A stretch of 64,000 nt of DNA, taken from assembly GCA_028583405.1 (NCBI GenBank), contig JAPTMU010000050.1, positions 186,001 through 250,000 on the forward strand, in the 5' to 3' direction. Under the pieces are notes generated by a model. That model saw only the letters and a program-made list of their open reading frames with translations, was not told the DNA's origin and searched no databases. Origin of the DNA: Pogonophryne albipinna (taxonomy: Eukaryota > Chordata > Actinopteri > Perciformes > Artedidraconidae). The translations under genes and the position numbers were made by a program. The stretch's first letter is position 1, and every line of letters starts with the position of its first letter. Positions 35,501-47,876 of this stretch are shown piece by piece.

Positions 35501-38500
35501 GGTGAGAGTAGATCTCTGCCTGTCAGCAAGCTGTTTGGTTCTGGCTGCCACAGGTGGAGATAGTTCTGGATGCAGTTCTTATTGTTGTTGTTGGTTCAGC
35601 TCTGGTTCTCTGTCTGGTCCACTGAGAAGGAGGAGTCTCCTGTTGGGTTAGGCCTTTGATTGCTCAAGCGGATCGGGGTCTTAGCCGTCTGACATGCAGA
35701 GAGAGAGAGTCCAGGTCTCGGGACGCATTACCTATAGAAATTCTAGCACACTGAGGTTAAATAAATCCAACCCTTTCCACTCTGTCTCTTTCTAATCATA
35801 CTATCTGTCTTAGTAGTTAAATGCCATCCAAACAACACAATGAATGTCTACTAATGATATTACATAAACTCCCTCTAATAATCGTTTCATCCATTGTGAC
35901 ATATTTACCCAAACTAAGTTTCTCAACACCCACATGTTTCCAGCATCGCATATTCCACACACTATGAAAGAACCCCGTCCGCATTCAAAAATCCCACTGC
36001 TATCTAGCAACAATTGTAAAGTTGCAGAGCACACTAATCAGATCACAGTAATGTAATTTGACCCAAGTGTAGGCCTATTTCGTTCCTAAAAATGTTAGCA
36101 AACACCAAACTCCATCTACAACATTTATAGATAAATTGATTTAGCAAAATGAAATCTTATGTAATTCAAAATGTGACAAAAGAACAATGATTTGTCTTAC
36201 ACAAGATTGTGGTCTAACAGAATGACTCTTGACCTCATGTGGCCTGAAGAACAAAAGGAGCTCTTAACATTAACACAATGGACTCTCAGAGATGAGATCT
36301 AGCCATAAGGTGGCTGACTTGAAAATGAACTGTGACAAAGAAACCACATGCGTGTGGGTACATTATAGTTTTAGAAATATAACTCAAAACAACACTACAT
36401 TAAAATAATAACAATTCAAATGAGCCTTGGTGAAAAGCATGAAAAACAAAACAACTTAATCTACTCTCCTTGTTCGTGTACATCTTTACTCCAACTATTT
36501 CACCATCTAGTATGCCAACTTGCTGGCCAACTAGTTTAGCAGTATAGCACTGGCCTCATGTGAGTGGGGGAAGGGGAGGGGATCACTCAACACATGTGCA
36601 GATATAAACCACACTGCTTGGAGACTGAGTTCAATAAAAATTAAACCATACGACTTGTAGTCTGGCTTCAATAAAAATGTAACACCTCATATCCTATCAT
36701 TATGACTTCGCATTTCTTTATCTGACTTAGGCCATTCTATGTTCAATAATATATTCTATTTATTCAAAAGCACATAAATATATCCTCCACGCTGTCTGTT
36801 CAGCTTTTTAAGATGCGATATTTCTTTCAACAGAATGGGCGTTAACCCCACAGAACAAGACAGTGAGAAATCCGTTAATTTCAATGGCTTTTGAAGTTCG
36901 CGTTTCTGCTCTTGGATTTTTTTACATATAATACAATTGCAGGCTCCTATGACCCTGGAAAGCATTATTCTGATTGGTCACGGATGGGGACTCGATACCA
37001 CCATTTGACCCCCCCAGCGAAGTATACCCTGTGGGGACTCGATACCTCCACTAGGCGTAGGGACTCTATACCCTTCCAGCCGCCAGAGACTCAATACCCT
37101 GATCCTGAAATACTCCGCTGCTTCACGTGTAGCTAACGAGTCAGCCGTACGATTCTGAAAAATCTACGAAGCTTTTAACCGTTGCTTTATCTATTTTATA
37201 ACTTTACCTACCTATACTAAATTATGCATTGCATTCTTTACCGTAAATGACACTTGGAAATATCTTTGACAACTCTAAAATTTAGCTTAGCCAATCTACA
37301 GACCTTCGATAGAAACAGGCGTCCGTTTTACCTTTCAATTTTAGGATCCTGGTTTTAGTTGTCACAGATTATTCCAGGCATCTCCCTCCGTCCGCTGGCT
37401 GCTAGTGTTTTCCTCTAAAAAAAAATTACTCATGACGTCACCACATCGGCACGTCCTCACGTCATGACGTCATCACGTCGGGGTCTCACCAAATTGTTGT
37501 GGCAGATATCTTTTGCTCCTGCCGTCAAGATGAAAGGTTCTCCCGGCATTTGGACCAGAGCAGGGGGTGGGCCTACCCCTTTGGAGAAGTGTATTTGTAT
37601 TCTTACCGTTTATCATTAAAGCAGATTATTGTTTAACCCCTATCCTGGTTGTTTTGGGTTTCCCTTCTTTTAAAGCAAACTCATATATGATCGGCGCGGA
37701 GCAGAGATATCTGCCACAACATAACCCATCATCCAAGGTTAGTTTTCACTATAAGTACAACATATTTACAGTTTTTTTACCATGTTCAATCTGAATTTTC
37801 TTTAAAATAAAAAACATCTATATTGATTCTGACTTCATCCAACTCACAGGTTTATCATTACTTTGAGAAAAAAGATTATTAATTTAACCCTTTTAGAAGG
37901 GAAGATATGGTCTATTTGTTCTGGGAATGTCATTTTCGAGCCTGAAACCTGAAAAACAGGCTCAGGGTTTAACAGGTTTCATAGTTAGCTTAGCTAAGCA
38001 TCAACCTAACACTGAAATATATGGATGTTATGTGACAGTATTTCTGAGAAAAAGTCAGCTGAAATGGTGGCATAGTTGCCACTGCTTTACGTGTCGACAG
38101 CATGTTTGAACGTATTTGCAGCAGTAAATGTGGCTGTTTGGCCACTGACGTTGCCATAACAACACCTGAATTTAAATGTGCAACCTCTTTTTGTGACAGA
38201 TTTTTGCTTGAAATTATAATTCTTCTGAACGATATTCCTATTGACAGCTAGTTTCTATGTGAACATTATGAGATGGACAGCCAGAGAGAATAAATGAAAA
38301 ACAGTTATGAAATACTATATGACAAAACAAGAATACAGTATAAAAGGGGAGTGATTTGTAAAATATCCATGAAGAAAAATCTGTTTACAGTTCTGTTTCA
38401 TATGGGTGTTGAGAGATGTATCCATAGATCTCTTAATTTTGCTCTCAAAGTGCACCAGATTGATGCTTTTAACTTCAATATTTAAAAAAAATCTTTCCGG

Positions 38501-38699
38501 GGGGGGGAAGCCCCCGGGCCCCCCTACAGGAGGTTAGGTCCACGGTGTTTACATTCTTATTTATACAATATGTGTGCTTATGCTAACATCATAAGACAAA
38601 AGTTGGTTCTGTGTTGTGTGTAGTGAGAACGCGCTAGAGTGAGGGGGGCCCCCAAGCCAAAGCTTGCTTAGGGCCCCCAAAAGTCTAGGGCCGGCGCTG
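32503..38699 (+). mobile_element. 6.2-kb hAT-family element with perfect 8-bp duplication
   Basis: Left terminus CAGAACCGGCCC and right terminus GGGCCGGCGCTG form imperfect inverted ends. TACACACT flanks both ends (32495-32502 and 38700-38707). Subterminal GGGGCCC-rich repeats (TTAGGGCCCC, AAGGGCCCCC) occur at both ends. Orientation is taken from the candidate first exon. No intact transposase is seen inside, so it is defective or the introns hide small exons. Confidence 0.82.
32896..32992 (+). CDS. Candidate first coding exon of a hAT transposase
   Basis: ATG at 32896 opens MDIRKTFLKKDNNSQVV, like the N terminus of vertebrate hAT transposases and ZMYM1-like relatives (M-D-I-R-K-F-F). It reaches two possible donors, CAG|GTAAAC at 32983 and AAG|GTATGT at 32992. 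No convincing downstream transposase exon was found, so this is probably a remnant. Confidence 0.4.
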
Positions 38700-39268
38700 T
38701 ACACACTGCTCTGTTTTCTGCACGGACCTCACAGCTGTTCTCACTGTAAACATCGCGTCAGTGTATCCTCGGTTATAGCTCCTCCAGAGAGCCTCCTCGG
38801 CGCTCGATCCTCGGTCCTCGATGTGCATTTAAGAAATGAGATGTCCTTCAAAATGGCGCGCTGAAATTAATTTCCGGGTCACTACCGGTGGACCGTCCGA
38901 GGAGTCGAAATTTGAGTATTGAGAAACCTCTTAGGTAAAGTATTTTCCTTCAGTAATGAAGATATAATTCCAATGTAGACACACCTGGGGTCGCTGTTCT
39001 GTCTGTTACGCTGAGCCATGCATTGTCTGGAACGTAAAAGGGACGAAGAAGATGCAGTCAAGTGAGTACTTCCAGTTCCACATGAAAACATTCCCAGTTA
39101 AACATGCAATAACAAATCGCTAAATAAAAAGATAAAACACGTACTGGCATGTAATTTACGTTAGAATAAATAGAATGGTTTTGAATAACCCACAGTGCCT
39201 TAATGTACCAGCGAAAGAGGCTTTTTGGATGATAACAATTTAAAAGTGTGTAGTTAAGACATGAAACG

Positions 39269-39735
39269 ACTACAGACAATATTGTGATTATTTACCCATT
39301 AACCAGCATAATAACGGATTTGGTAAACTGAACAGTGAGCCGCCAGCCCGAAAATAAGTTTGCTCTAAAATGATATTAATAAATTACTATTATCATTAAT
39401 ATAAGCAAGACAATAAATGTCAAATATATAGAACATAAACGTATTTGAGATACGTTCATAACAAACGTAACTGAGAGAAAATAGGTTTGAAGATAAATAG
39501 AACTTAAACGTTTTTGAGATATGTTCATAACAAACGTAACGTGGGAGAAAATACGTTTCTTGCTAAACGTAATTGAGAATGCAGTATGAAACAACTACAA
39601 ACAATATTGTGATTATTTACCCATTAACCAGCATAATAACGGATTTGGTAAACTGAACAGTGAGCCGCCAGCGCGAAAATAAGTTTGCTCTAAAATTATA
39701 TTAATAAATTACTATTATCATTATTATAAGCTAGA
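39269..39735. repeat. Tandem duplication of about 0.32 kb
   Basis: The block ACAATATTGTGATTATTTAC followed by ACCAGCATAATAACGGATTT at about 39277-39410 recurs almost unchanged at about 39600-39735. Between them is a smaller duplicated unit containing TTCATAACAAACGTAAC. Open frames here are products of the repeat. Confidence 0.75.
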
Positions 39736-39739
39736 AAAT

Positions 39740-41020
39740 AAATGGCGAAACGTAATTGAGAATGCAGTTTAGTTCGGTGGGAACGTAATTTTTAGGAGAC
39801 AGGGTTGTTTGAAGTGCACATCTTTTCAGCATTCAAAATGTTCTGTTGTATGATTTTTTTTTTGTCAGAGGCAGTTATGCAAAGCTAAATGAATTTATTT
39901 CCCAAACAGTCCACTTACCTCTTGATTGTGAGATGGAGAAAAATATATTGAATGTTTCTTAACTCCATGTCTTACGGTGAGAAGAGCACCCTCCAGATAT
40001 GCTATATTATCTTTTAGCCATTTAACACATATGCTTTTGAGAAGAACAAAGGTTTTAAGATTAATTTCCTTTGCAAATGAACAAACTAGTTGGGAGTTGT
40101 TCTAACACATAAAGTGACATTTTACATTAAGTTAGCTTTAATACATTTCTTATTTGGCATGAGTTTCTGCCCAATAACTGATCATAAATATACAAAATCC
40201 ATTAACTACCAAAGAGGCAATTGAAAGTGCTATGTATTCATTTAGGTCAGTGTATTGTAGAATCCATTTAGTTTTTCTGTTTTAATGACATTAAATGTCC
40301 CAGCTTAATGTCAAGAAAAAGCATTTATTTGTAACTGAACATGGTGAATGATTACAGAACTGAAAATAAAAAAAACATTTACAACACCTGTGAAAACACT
40401 CATCTCCTTTCAACACTATTTAGCCTTTTTCAATGTTGGCTTTACATGGTTCCTAATGTATTGCTTTCAGTTTCATTCATTTTCCAGTCTGGGAACAGCA
40501 GAACTAAGTATTTTTAAACACCACCTGTCTGCCAGCATGAGAGCGCCACCTCCCCCCGCCTCACTACTATCCCTCCCTTGGGCCAGAGTGAATACCACAC
40601 CCTATTTTAGATCAGGCCGGGGTTAGGACTCTGTTCTTCTCACGTAAAGCATAAATCCAATCTTAAATAAGTAAATGTAAGACATGCAAATGATACTCTT
40701 GAATCATCTGATGTTGAGGAATAATTTAGTGATTAATCTAGCATTTAAGATTGCCATGTCTGGTCTGTTCAGAGAAAAGATATATACATGTTAAACACCA
40801 CTGCCTCCAAGTGACTGAATTGAGCAATAGCATCTCTGTGCGAAAACATTTTTGATTGAACTGAGCAAGTGAATACATACAACCTATCTAGGCAGATAGG
40901 TAATGTTTAACAGTGTATTTATTGACGAGAGGAAAGCATAGGTTTAGTCAATGAACAACTTAATTTTCTTGACATTAATAAAACAGCATCAGAGATCAAT
41001 AAAGCGGAATGTTTGTCTTT
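39740..41020. other. Interval upstream of the tubulin pseudogene 3' end
   Basis: AT-rich sequence without a recognisable gene or clear repeat. Confidence 0.35.
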
Positions 41021-41023
41021 CTA

Positions 41024-42019
<996 letters not shown>

Positions 42020-42489
42020 TTAATATAATACAAAGACAGCAGTGCCAAGGGTTCAAAGCTAATGATAAAAAAGCGTATTAGTGCACAGCATGTAAACATA
42101 TAGATTAAATGAAAACAGATCAGAGATAAGAGGGTGCCATCTCTGGAGGGCTTTGAATGCCATCAGGAGGATCTTAAACTGAATTCTGCAGGGTGGAGGA
42201 AGCCGATGCAAGTGGGCCAGAATCGGGGAAATATGCTCACTTTCAAAGAGTGATACGAGATTGTTATGTCTTGTTTTTGTTTAAAACACTGTACAGCTCT
42301 ACATTTTAAAACATATACTTCACATATTTATTATTAGTTATGACACTTGGCTTTTGCAATACTTATTTTTACCATTCACCACAATATGATTGCATACTCC
42401 TTGTATGTGAAAACCTACTTAGCAATAAACGGATTCATTTCCATTTAATACTCTTCAGAAAAATGTACTTCTGTTCTAAATGTACTGAT

Positions 42490-44104
42490 TGTGGTGACCA
42501 CTGTATTACATAATTCAATCTAGGAACTACAGGCTGGGGGTATGCTTCCGCACAGACACATTTGTTGACGGTACCTCCTGTGTATATACATTGGCCATTT
42601 CTCAATCTCGAGGATACTGGCTTCCAAGCCAATATTTCAAGGATGCTACGTCATCGAGTGCCGCCGAAGTACTGTTCCAATGTCCAGCATACTTGGAAAT
42701 CCACCGAGGCCGCGTCCTTGGTTTGGGGGAAATTTCGAGGCTGCACATGGGTAGACTTTGCGTCCTTAAAATCCCCACAATGCTTTGCGCACGGACCAAT
42801 TTCAAAAACCCTTGCGGAGAATGGCTGAACCGACGCAGCACACATTTAAATGTAAGTATGTAGTGGCGTAGAACATGTGTTGGTAAATATGTTACTTTGT
42901 TACATTTGTTATCACCAAAAATGTGTTCCGTGAAAGTAAAGCAAGTTCATAATTAGATAGACATCGTGAGGTATTTATTTTCGGTACAGTTTATGTTGAA
43001 ACCGTAGAGAGTGGCACACTTGTTAGCCTGTTCCATTCTTCTTCGTTTTCCGAAGCCGTGGCTTGGAAGTATACTTGCTTTGTTTCTGAAGGAAGTGACT
43101 TGGAAGTACGCGACTACCAAGCCAGCATCCTCGCGATTGAGAATCACCCTGTGTCCTCCTCCCTTTCTCTCTCTTGTCGTCCCGGGCTGCGACCCGACAA
43201 CACCTGCATTTCTGCTGCTCATTAAAGCCAGCTTTGTACCTCCATTGCACCGCCTCCGACTCCCTATCTCTCGGCACTACATTGGTGACCCTGACAACGT
43301 CTCGTGAAGTTTCCGGGACGGACCCGAACATGGCGAAAAGCGCTGTTTTTCTCGTTATGCCGGAGATTGTTGGAGACGTCCGTGGCTGCCACCGGCACGC
43401 GGACTAAGGCTCGGTGCGTCCCCCACGGAATGGCTGAGGACGTCGCTCGCCATTCCCACATCGTCTCGGCACTGGAAGACAGCAAGCCTTCCGACTACAT
43501 GGAGACGATGCACGACCTGCTGGGTAGGGAAGAACCCGATTCCTTCCACTTCGGGACGTGCGGCTGCACGTCCAGCTAACGACAACTAGCAGCTACCGAT
43601 GGCTGCCAGCTAGCGGCAACAGCTAACGGCTAGCTGCTAACGGCTATCGACCCTTTTTCTGGTGCCTGAGAGGAGGTTCGATCATGTCCGGTCGGCCTCG
43701 TGTGGACCCTTGCGCCTTTTCACCACCTCAACGGCGGCTTCAGACGCTTTCATCGGCGCCTGGGTGGCGCGCTTCTGGACCCCGTCTCGCCTCGACAGTT
43801 TCGGACGGCTCCTTCCTGCTGGGGACCACCGGGTTATTCACGCCCGTCGTGGCTCAGCGACCCAGCTTTCTCCGACTGGCAGGTGAGTTCTTCGTTCGCC
43901 ACGACGCCTATACTGCGGCCCGTTCCATGGCCCGGCCCTCACCTGCAACCCCGCCCTCCTCGGCCCCTGTGGTGCTTCCTCTCAGACGCAGGGATTGTCT
44001 CCATGGTTGAATTCTGGGGTTAGGGGGCTTGTGTGGTGACCACTGTATTACAGAATTCAATCTAGGAACTACAGGCTGGGGGTATGGTTCCGCACGGCAC
44101 TACA
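42490..44104 (+). mobile_element. Truncated Gypsy-like LTR element
   Basis: 5' LTR 42490-43281 and 3' LTR 44032-44104 share TGTGGTGACCACTG and GGAACTACAGGCTGGGGG at the start and CGGCACTACA at the end; the 3' copy has lost its middle. A primer-binding-like TTGGTGACCCTGAC follows the 5' LTR and a purine-rich GGGGTTAGGGGG precedes the 3' LTR. The 750-base interior has short broken gag-like frames (MAEDVARHSHIVSALED). Flanking TGAT/TGAC (42486-42489, 44105-44108) looks like a 4-bp duplication with one change. Confidence 0.75.
42595..43140. repeat. Inverted-repeat miniature element nested in the 5' LTR
   Basis: TTTCTCAATCTCGAGGATAC at the left and CCTCGCGATTGAGAATCACC at the right. The interior matches the element at 58047-59021, for example CCCCACAATGCTTTGC, CACATTTAAATGTAAGTATG and TAGCCTGTTCCATTCTTC. 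Confidence 0.7.
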
Positions 44105-45059
44105 TGACCAGCTTTCGGATTCTGTCCATCACTGTGTCAATGAGCTCCTTGCCGATGGTGTAGTGTCCTCGGGCGTAGTTGTTGGCAGCATCCTCCTTGC
44201 CAATGATCAGCTGCTCAGGGTGGCACAGCTGGCGGTAAGTCCCCGTGCGCACCTCATCTAAGGGTAATGAGCATTAGATTATTTAAGGTTTTGAATGACA
44301 GAGGGGGGAAAAGGCATTTATGATTAATGAGAATTTACCGATGACAGTGGGCTCCAGGTCAACAAACACTACTCTGGGACGTGCTTTCCAGCTCCAGTCT
44401 CCATGAAGAAGGTGTTGAAGGAATCGTCCCCTCCTCCTCCTGAGATGTTCTGGTCAACAGGCTTCCTGCCATCCGGCTGGATCCCATGTTCCAGGCAGTA
44501 AAGCTGAATTGCCAATCTGCAGACCAGTCTGACCAACGTGGATTGAGAGGCACTCGCACTGTAAAAGGAAAAAAAGGAAGCCTAGTTGGCTGATTCTTGT
44601 GCAAAAACAGTGTAACATACATACATTCTAGTGGCATATATGTGGGAGGACTGCTATAGACAAAAAGGCCATTTTAATAAGAACCAAACCTCATATCATG
44701 ATTTAAGTCACCTGACGCACACAATTGTCATCTGAACAGAAAGACAGTTATAATTAAAAACAAAAAGAGGCTAAATACTGTTTATACATCTAATACCGAA
44801 AGCACAATGACGCAGTTGTTGGCAGACAGGTGGCATGATTGGACGTGAATGTGGGCCAGTGTTAAGAGAGGAGACTACGCATTTACATTTTCTGTGTGTC
44901 ACACGGATTGCGCCACTGCCACACCCCTTTAGGAGACTAGTGGCGTGGCAGGCCAGGACATAAACACACATAATAATCTAATTCGACCTAAATAAATAAA
45001 GTAAAAATTCGAACCATGTCTCTCATCTCTCTAATGTGAAGACATTAGAGAAAACACGT

Positions 45060-45385
45060 CGGTTTGCTATCCTGGCTCCAAAATGGTGGAATGAGCTCCC
45101 CATTGACATCAGGACAGCAGAAAGCTTACACATCTTTCGGCGCAGACTGAACTCATCTCTTTTGACTCCACTTCGAGCAATAAAGTGAGTAACAAAGCAC
45201 TTATAAAACTAATAAAGGACTGGCTTATCTAAAGCCAGTTGAGTAGCACTTGAAATGTTGTGGCTCTATGAAACCTGATGTACTTATGATTCTGTTTTCT
45301 TCAAGTTTGTATCTTCTTGGTCGAATGCACTTATTGCAAGTCGCTTTAGATAAAAGCGTCAGCTCAATGCAATGTAATGTGAAGA
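45060..45385 (+). mobile_element. LINE 3' fragment (CR1/L2-like)
   Basis: Plus strand encodes LAPKWWNELPIDIRTAES, then FRRRLNSSLLTPL, the usual C-terminal end of L2/CR1-like reverse transcriptase ORFs. After the stop comes a tail with CGCTTTAGATAAAAGCGTC and ATGCAATGTAATG. It is 5'-truncated. The tail resembles the SINE at 4802-5014. Confidence 0.7.
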
Positions 45386-46186
45386 CACTAAACCGAGGTC
45401 AACACAAATCCGTCGCAGGAAAAAGAACTCTCGAGAGATTTGGGGAGACGGAGCCTTCATTTTATTTAAATATCGGCAGCGAGTAATCATTTCAAACGTA
45501 GGCTACGTTGGAAAAACGCCCTGCTTCTCTGAAATTCAAAAAAAAATATTTTATCCGTGTTAATATCACGTTTTAAATATGAAACCATTAAACCTGGTCA
45601 CTAATGAGACAGGAAGTATATTTATTTCCAACAATTCGAGCCGATTGTAAATGCGTCACTTCAACATCTTGACTGTGCCATCGAGTTACACTTAATTTAC
45701 CAACAACACCACCAGGGGCGTCGCCTGGACCTGGAAACATTCGGGGCTTAGCCCACAGTGGCGGCGCTCCAGTCGAATTTTCTACTGCAAGACTCCCCAC
45801 GCACATACACAATTGCGCCATCTGGTGTCACAAACGTGTGCCTGCATTAGTTTTGTTACAGCAAAGGATTGTGGGAGATTCTCATAGCACGTGAGGATCT
45901 CTTGAGGGTAAGATGCCTGTATTATCTCGGTGGACAAAATGTATGTTTTTATTTTATAAGGACAATAACGTACTGTTGTGTTTGTTTAGTTTAATGTTAA
46001 TTGTTTAATGCTCACAGTCACAGCAACATGTTTTTTGTGTGATTGTCTATTTGTTTTATATGATTTATCAACGTGATCATCAATAGCTAATCTGAGCAAC
46101 AGAACCCAGCTCACGTGTCCTTTTATGCTGTCCATTGAAATGCAGGTATGTGAGTTTTGTACACCAGTTTATTTATGTTTAATGTT

Positions 46187-46447
46187 TCACATTGCTCCAC
46201 ATGATGCCTTGACTACAAAGTCTTCCATGTTTCTACGCTTCTTCCTCTGTGTCACAGTTTCGGGAATATCAAGATCATTGCACAGGGCCTTGGTCTTGTC
46301 ATAGACCTCATGTGCTTTCTCGTTACTTCGGTAACTTTTCAGTGTGTTCTCAACTGCTGTTTTGTAATCTACTGCCTGCACCAAGTCAATTGTTTCTTTC
46401 TGCAGGCCCTGAGTGGTTGAGAGTAGTGTCTGGAACATGACAAGCAT
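46187..46447 (-). pseudogene. hAT (ZMYM1-like) transposase fragment
   Basis: Encodes LQKETIDLVQAVDYKTAVEN and DKTKALCNDLDIPETVTQRK, a central segment of vertebrate ZMYM1-like hAT transposases (LQ-K-IDLVQA---, then a basic run). It begins and ends without transposase borders, so it is a remnant. Confidence 0.6.
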
Positions 46448-47172
46448 GTAGATGGTACTGAATTTTCAAAGCTTGCTTTCCAGTCCCTTTACTAGAGGGC
46501 CTGAAAGGCTCCCTAAAGTCTTGATCAAAGCAGGGAGGTTTTTGACATGCCCAGCGAACAAGTTGTTAGTCCCCTACCTCTAGCTGTTTCTGAAATGTTT
46601 GCAATCTCTGATGGTGGACAAGAGATGTGGAGAAGAAAGAGTAGAGACACTCCAGTAGATCAACGCAGGTATGTGAGTTTTGTACACCAGTTTGTATAAG
46701 TTTAATGTTTCACATTGCTTGTGAAAAATATACTACCACTATACGATCACTGATGTTTTGTTGTTGACTGGACACTTATTTTGTAAAAGAGATAGCATGA
46801 GAGGATCTCTTAAGCAATGCAGCTTGTGTCCTTTGTATATGCTGTCCATTGAAATGCAGGAAAGTAATCACCAGCTCTGAGTGATCTGTTGCCGAGGGGA
46901 CACTACACCGGAGTTACATAAGCAGAGATAGTGCTATTTTGGGGGGAACTCACCTCCTCTGGGGTCCCCCAGGAAGATTTTTTTTAAATATTGAAGTTAA
47001 AAGCATCAATCTTGTGCACTTTGAGAGCAACATTAAGAGATATGGATACATCTCTCAACACTCATATGTAAACAAAAAAATCAAAGAATCAGAATCAGAA
47101 ACGGGTTTATTATTTAAAAACACTTCATTTTCCAATTAAATCATAAACTGTCAAATTATTAGAAGTTGTTAG

Positions 47173-47683
47173 TGTAAGGGAAACTTCTGAAGCAATGGAG
47201 AGTCAGGACTCAGAGAGACACGAGGAGAGTTGGAGCTTTGATGTCAAACACTGATAGTTTATTTGGAGTTACGGCCGGAGAGTTGACAAGACAGGTGGTG
47301 TGTCATGAGTTGACAGAGCGGTTGCTAAACCAATTCTGAAGAACTCTTTCTGTAGCTCGAGGTTTTAACTAGTTCAGAGTGTAATAATCAACATTCTTCA
47401 TCAGTGAGACTAAACAATATGGACCCTGAATCTAACTAGAGCTCTCGTCCATAGAAAAGAATGCGCGCCAGGGAACCTTCGTCCCTGAACAGTAAACTAC
47501 CTCATGGCGGCTTGTGCTCTGTCATAGACTGGCAACAACAATGCGCCCAAGCTGCTCCTCCTTACGAGAGATAGCAGCAATACCCAAAGCCGTAGACCTA
47601 TGCCATGGGAAAGGAGACAGTGAGAGGAGAAAATGATGAACTGTGTCGAAGGTTGAATACCTAAGCAAATTATTTCCCTAACA
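47173..47683. mobile_element. Solo LTR with GTTAG duplication
   Basis: Starts TGTAAGGGAAACTTCTGAAG and ends TTTCCCTAACA, with GTTAG on both sides (47168-47172 and 47684-47688). Related to the copy at 56608-56991 through AGACTCAGAGAGACACG-type and CGGTTGC-AAACCAATTCTG blocks. It sits inside the hAT element at 45713-47868. Confidence 0.82.
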
Positions 47684-47876
47684 GTTAGTAATCAGATTAA
47701 ACAGAAAAAAGGGATGGAAGGAGGAGATAATAATCCCTCATCTCTTGCGGTTTCCCTCATCACTTGTTACTTCCCGCACTTTTGCTGGCCAAACATGCTG
47801 GATGGAAAGCAGTGATGTCTCACTTGTCTCACTTTAGCCCCGGATGCCTACCCCAGGCGACGCCCATGAACACCAC

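Larger units (their letters stand above)
31465..38931. mobile_element. Terminal-inverted-repeat element split by a nested hAT element
   Basis: Left end AGAGGTTTCTCAATACTCAA at 31465 and its reverse complement at right end 38931. The interior is colinear with 14050-15110, including GACGTCCATTAATGATGACA and GGTTAGAGAAATGAGAACTC. Without the nested 6197-bp hAT and one copy of its duplication the element would be about 1.26 kb. It contains a C-homopolymer (about 31863-31885) and an expanded CA-rich minisatellite. Confidence 0.75.
45713..47868 (-). mobile_element. hAT element with perfect 8-bp duplication, carrying transposase remnant
   Basis: Left end CAGGGGCGTCGCCTGG and right end CCAGGCGACGCCCATG are inverted repeats, with CGGGGCT blocks just inside. 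AACACCAC flanks both ends (45705-45712 and 47869-47876). It holds a minus-strand transposase fragment (46187-46447) and a solo LTR (47173-47683), which inserted later. Two direct repeats of GTATGTGAGTTTTGTACACC (about 46145 and 46668) and of CTGTCCATTGAAATGCAGG (about 46128 and 46842) indicate internal duplication. Confidence 0.82.

Noticed and set aside
34460..35651. Open frames of 70-100 codons in the middle of the 6.2-kb hAT
   Set aside because: No similarity to transposase domains that I can recognise and no splice context; kept as unexplained interior.
39376..39594. Hydrophobic open frame with repeated SVTFVMN-like units
   Set aside because: Comes from the tandem duplication; no support as a membrane protein gene.
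42591..43585. Several overlapping open frames of 60-100 codons in both strands at 42.6-44.0 kb
   Set aside because: GC-rich LTR, nested miniature element and broken gag-like leader; they are overlapping shadows, not host genes.
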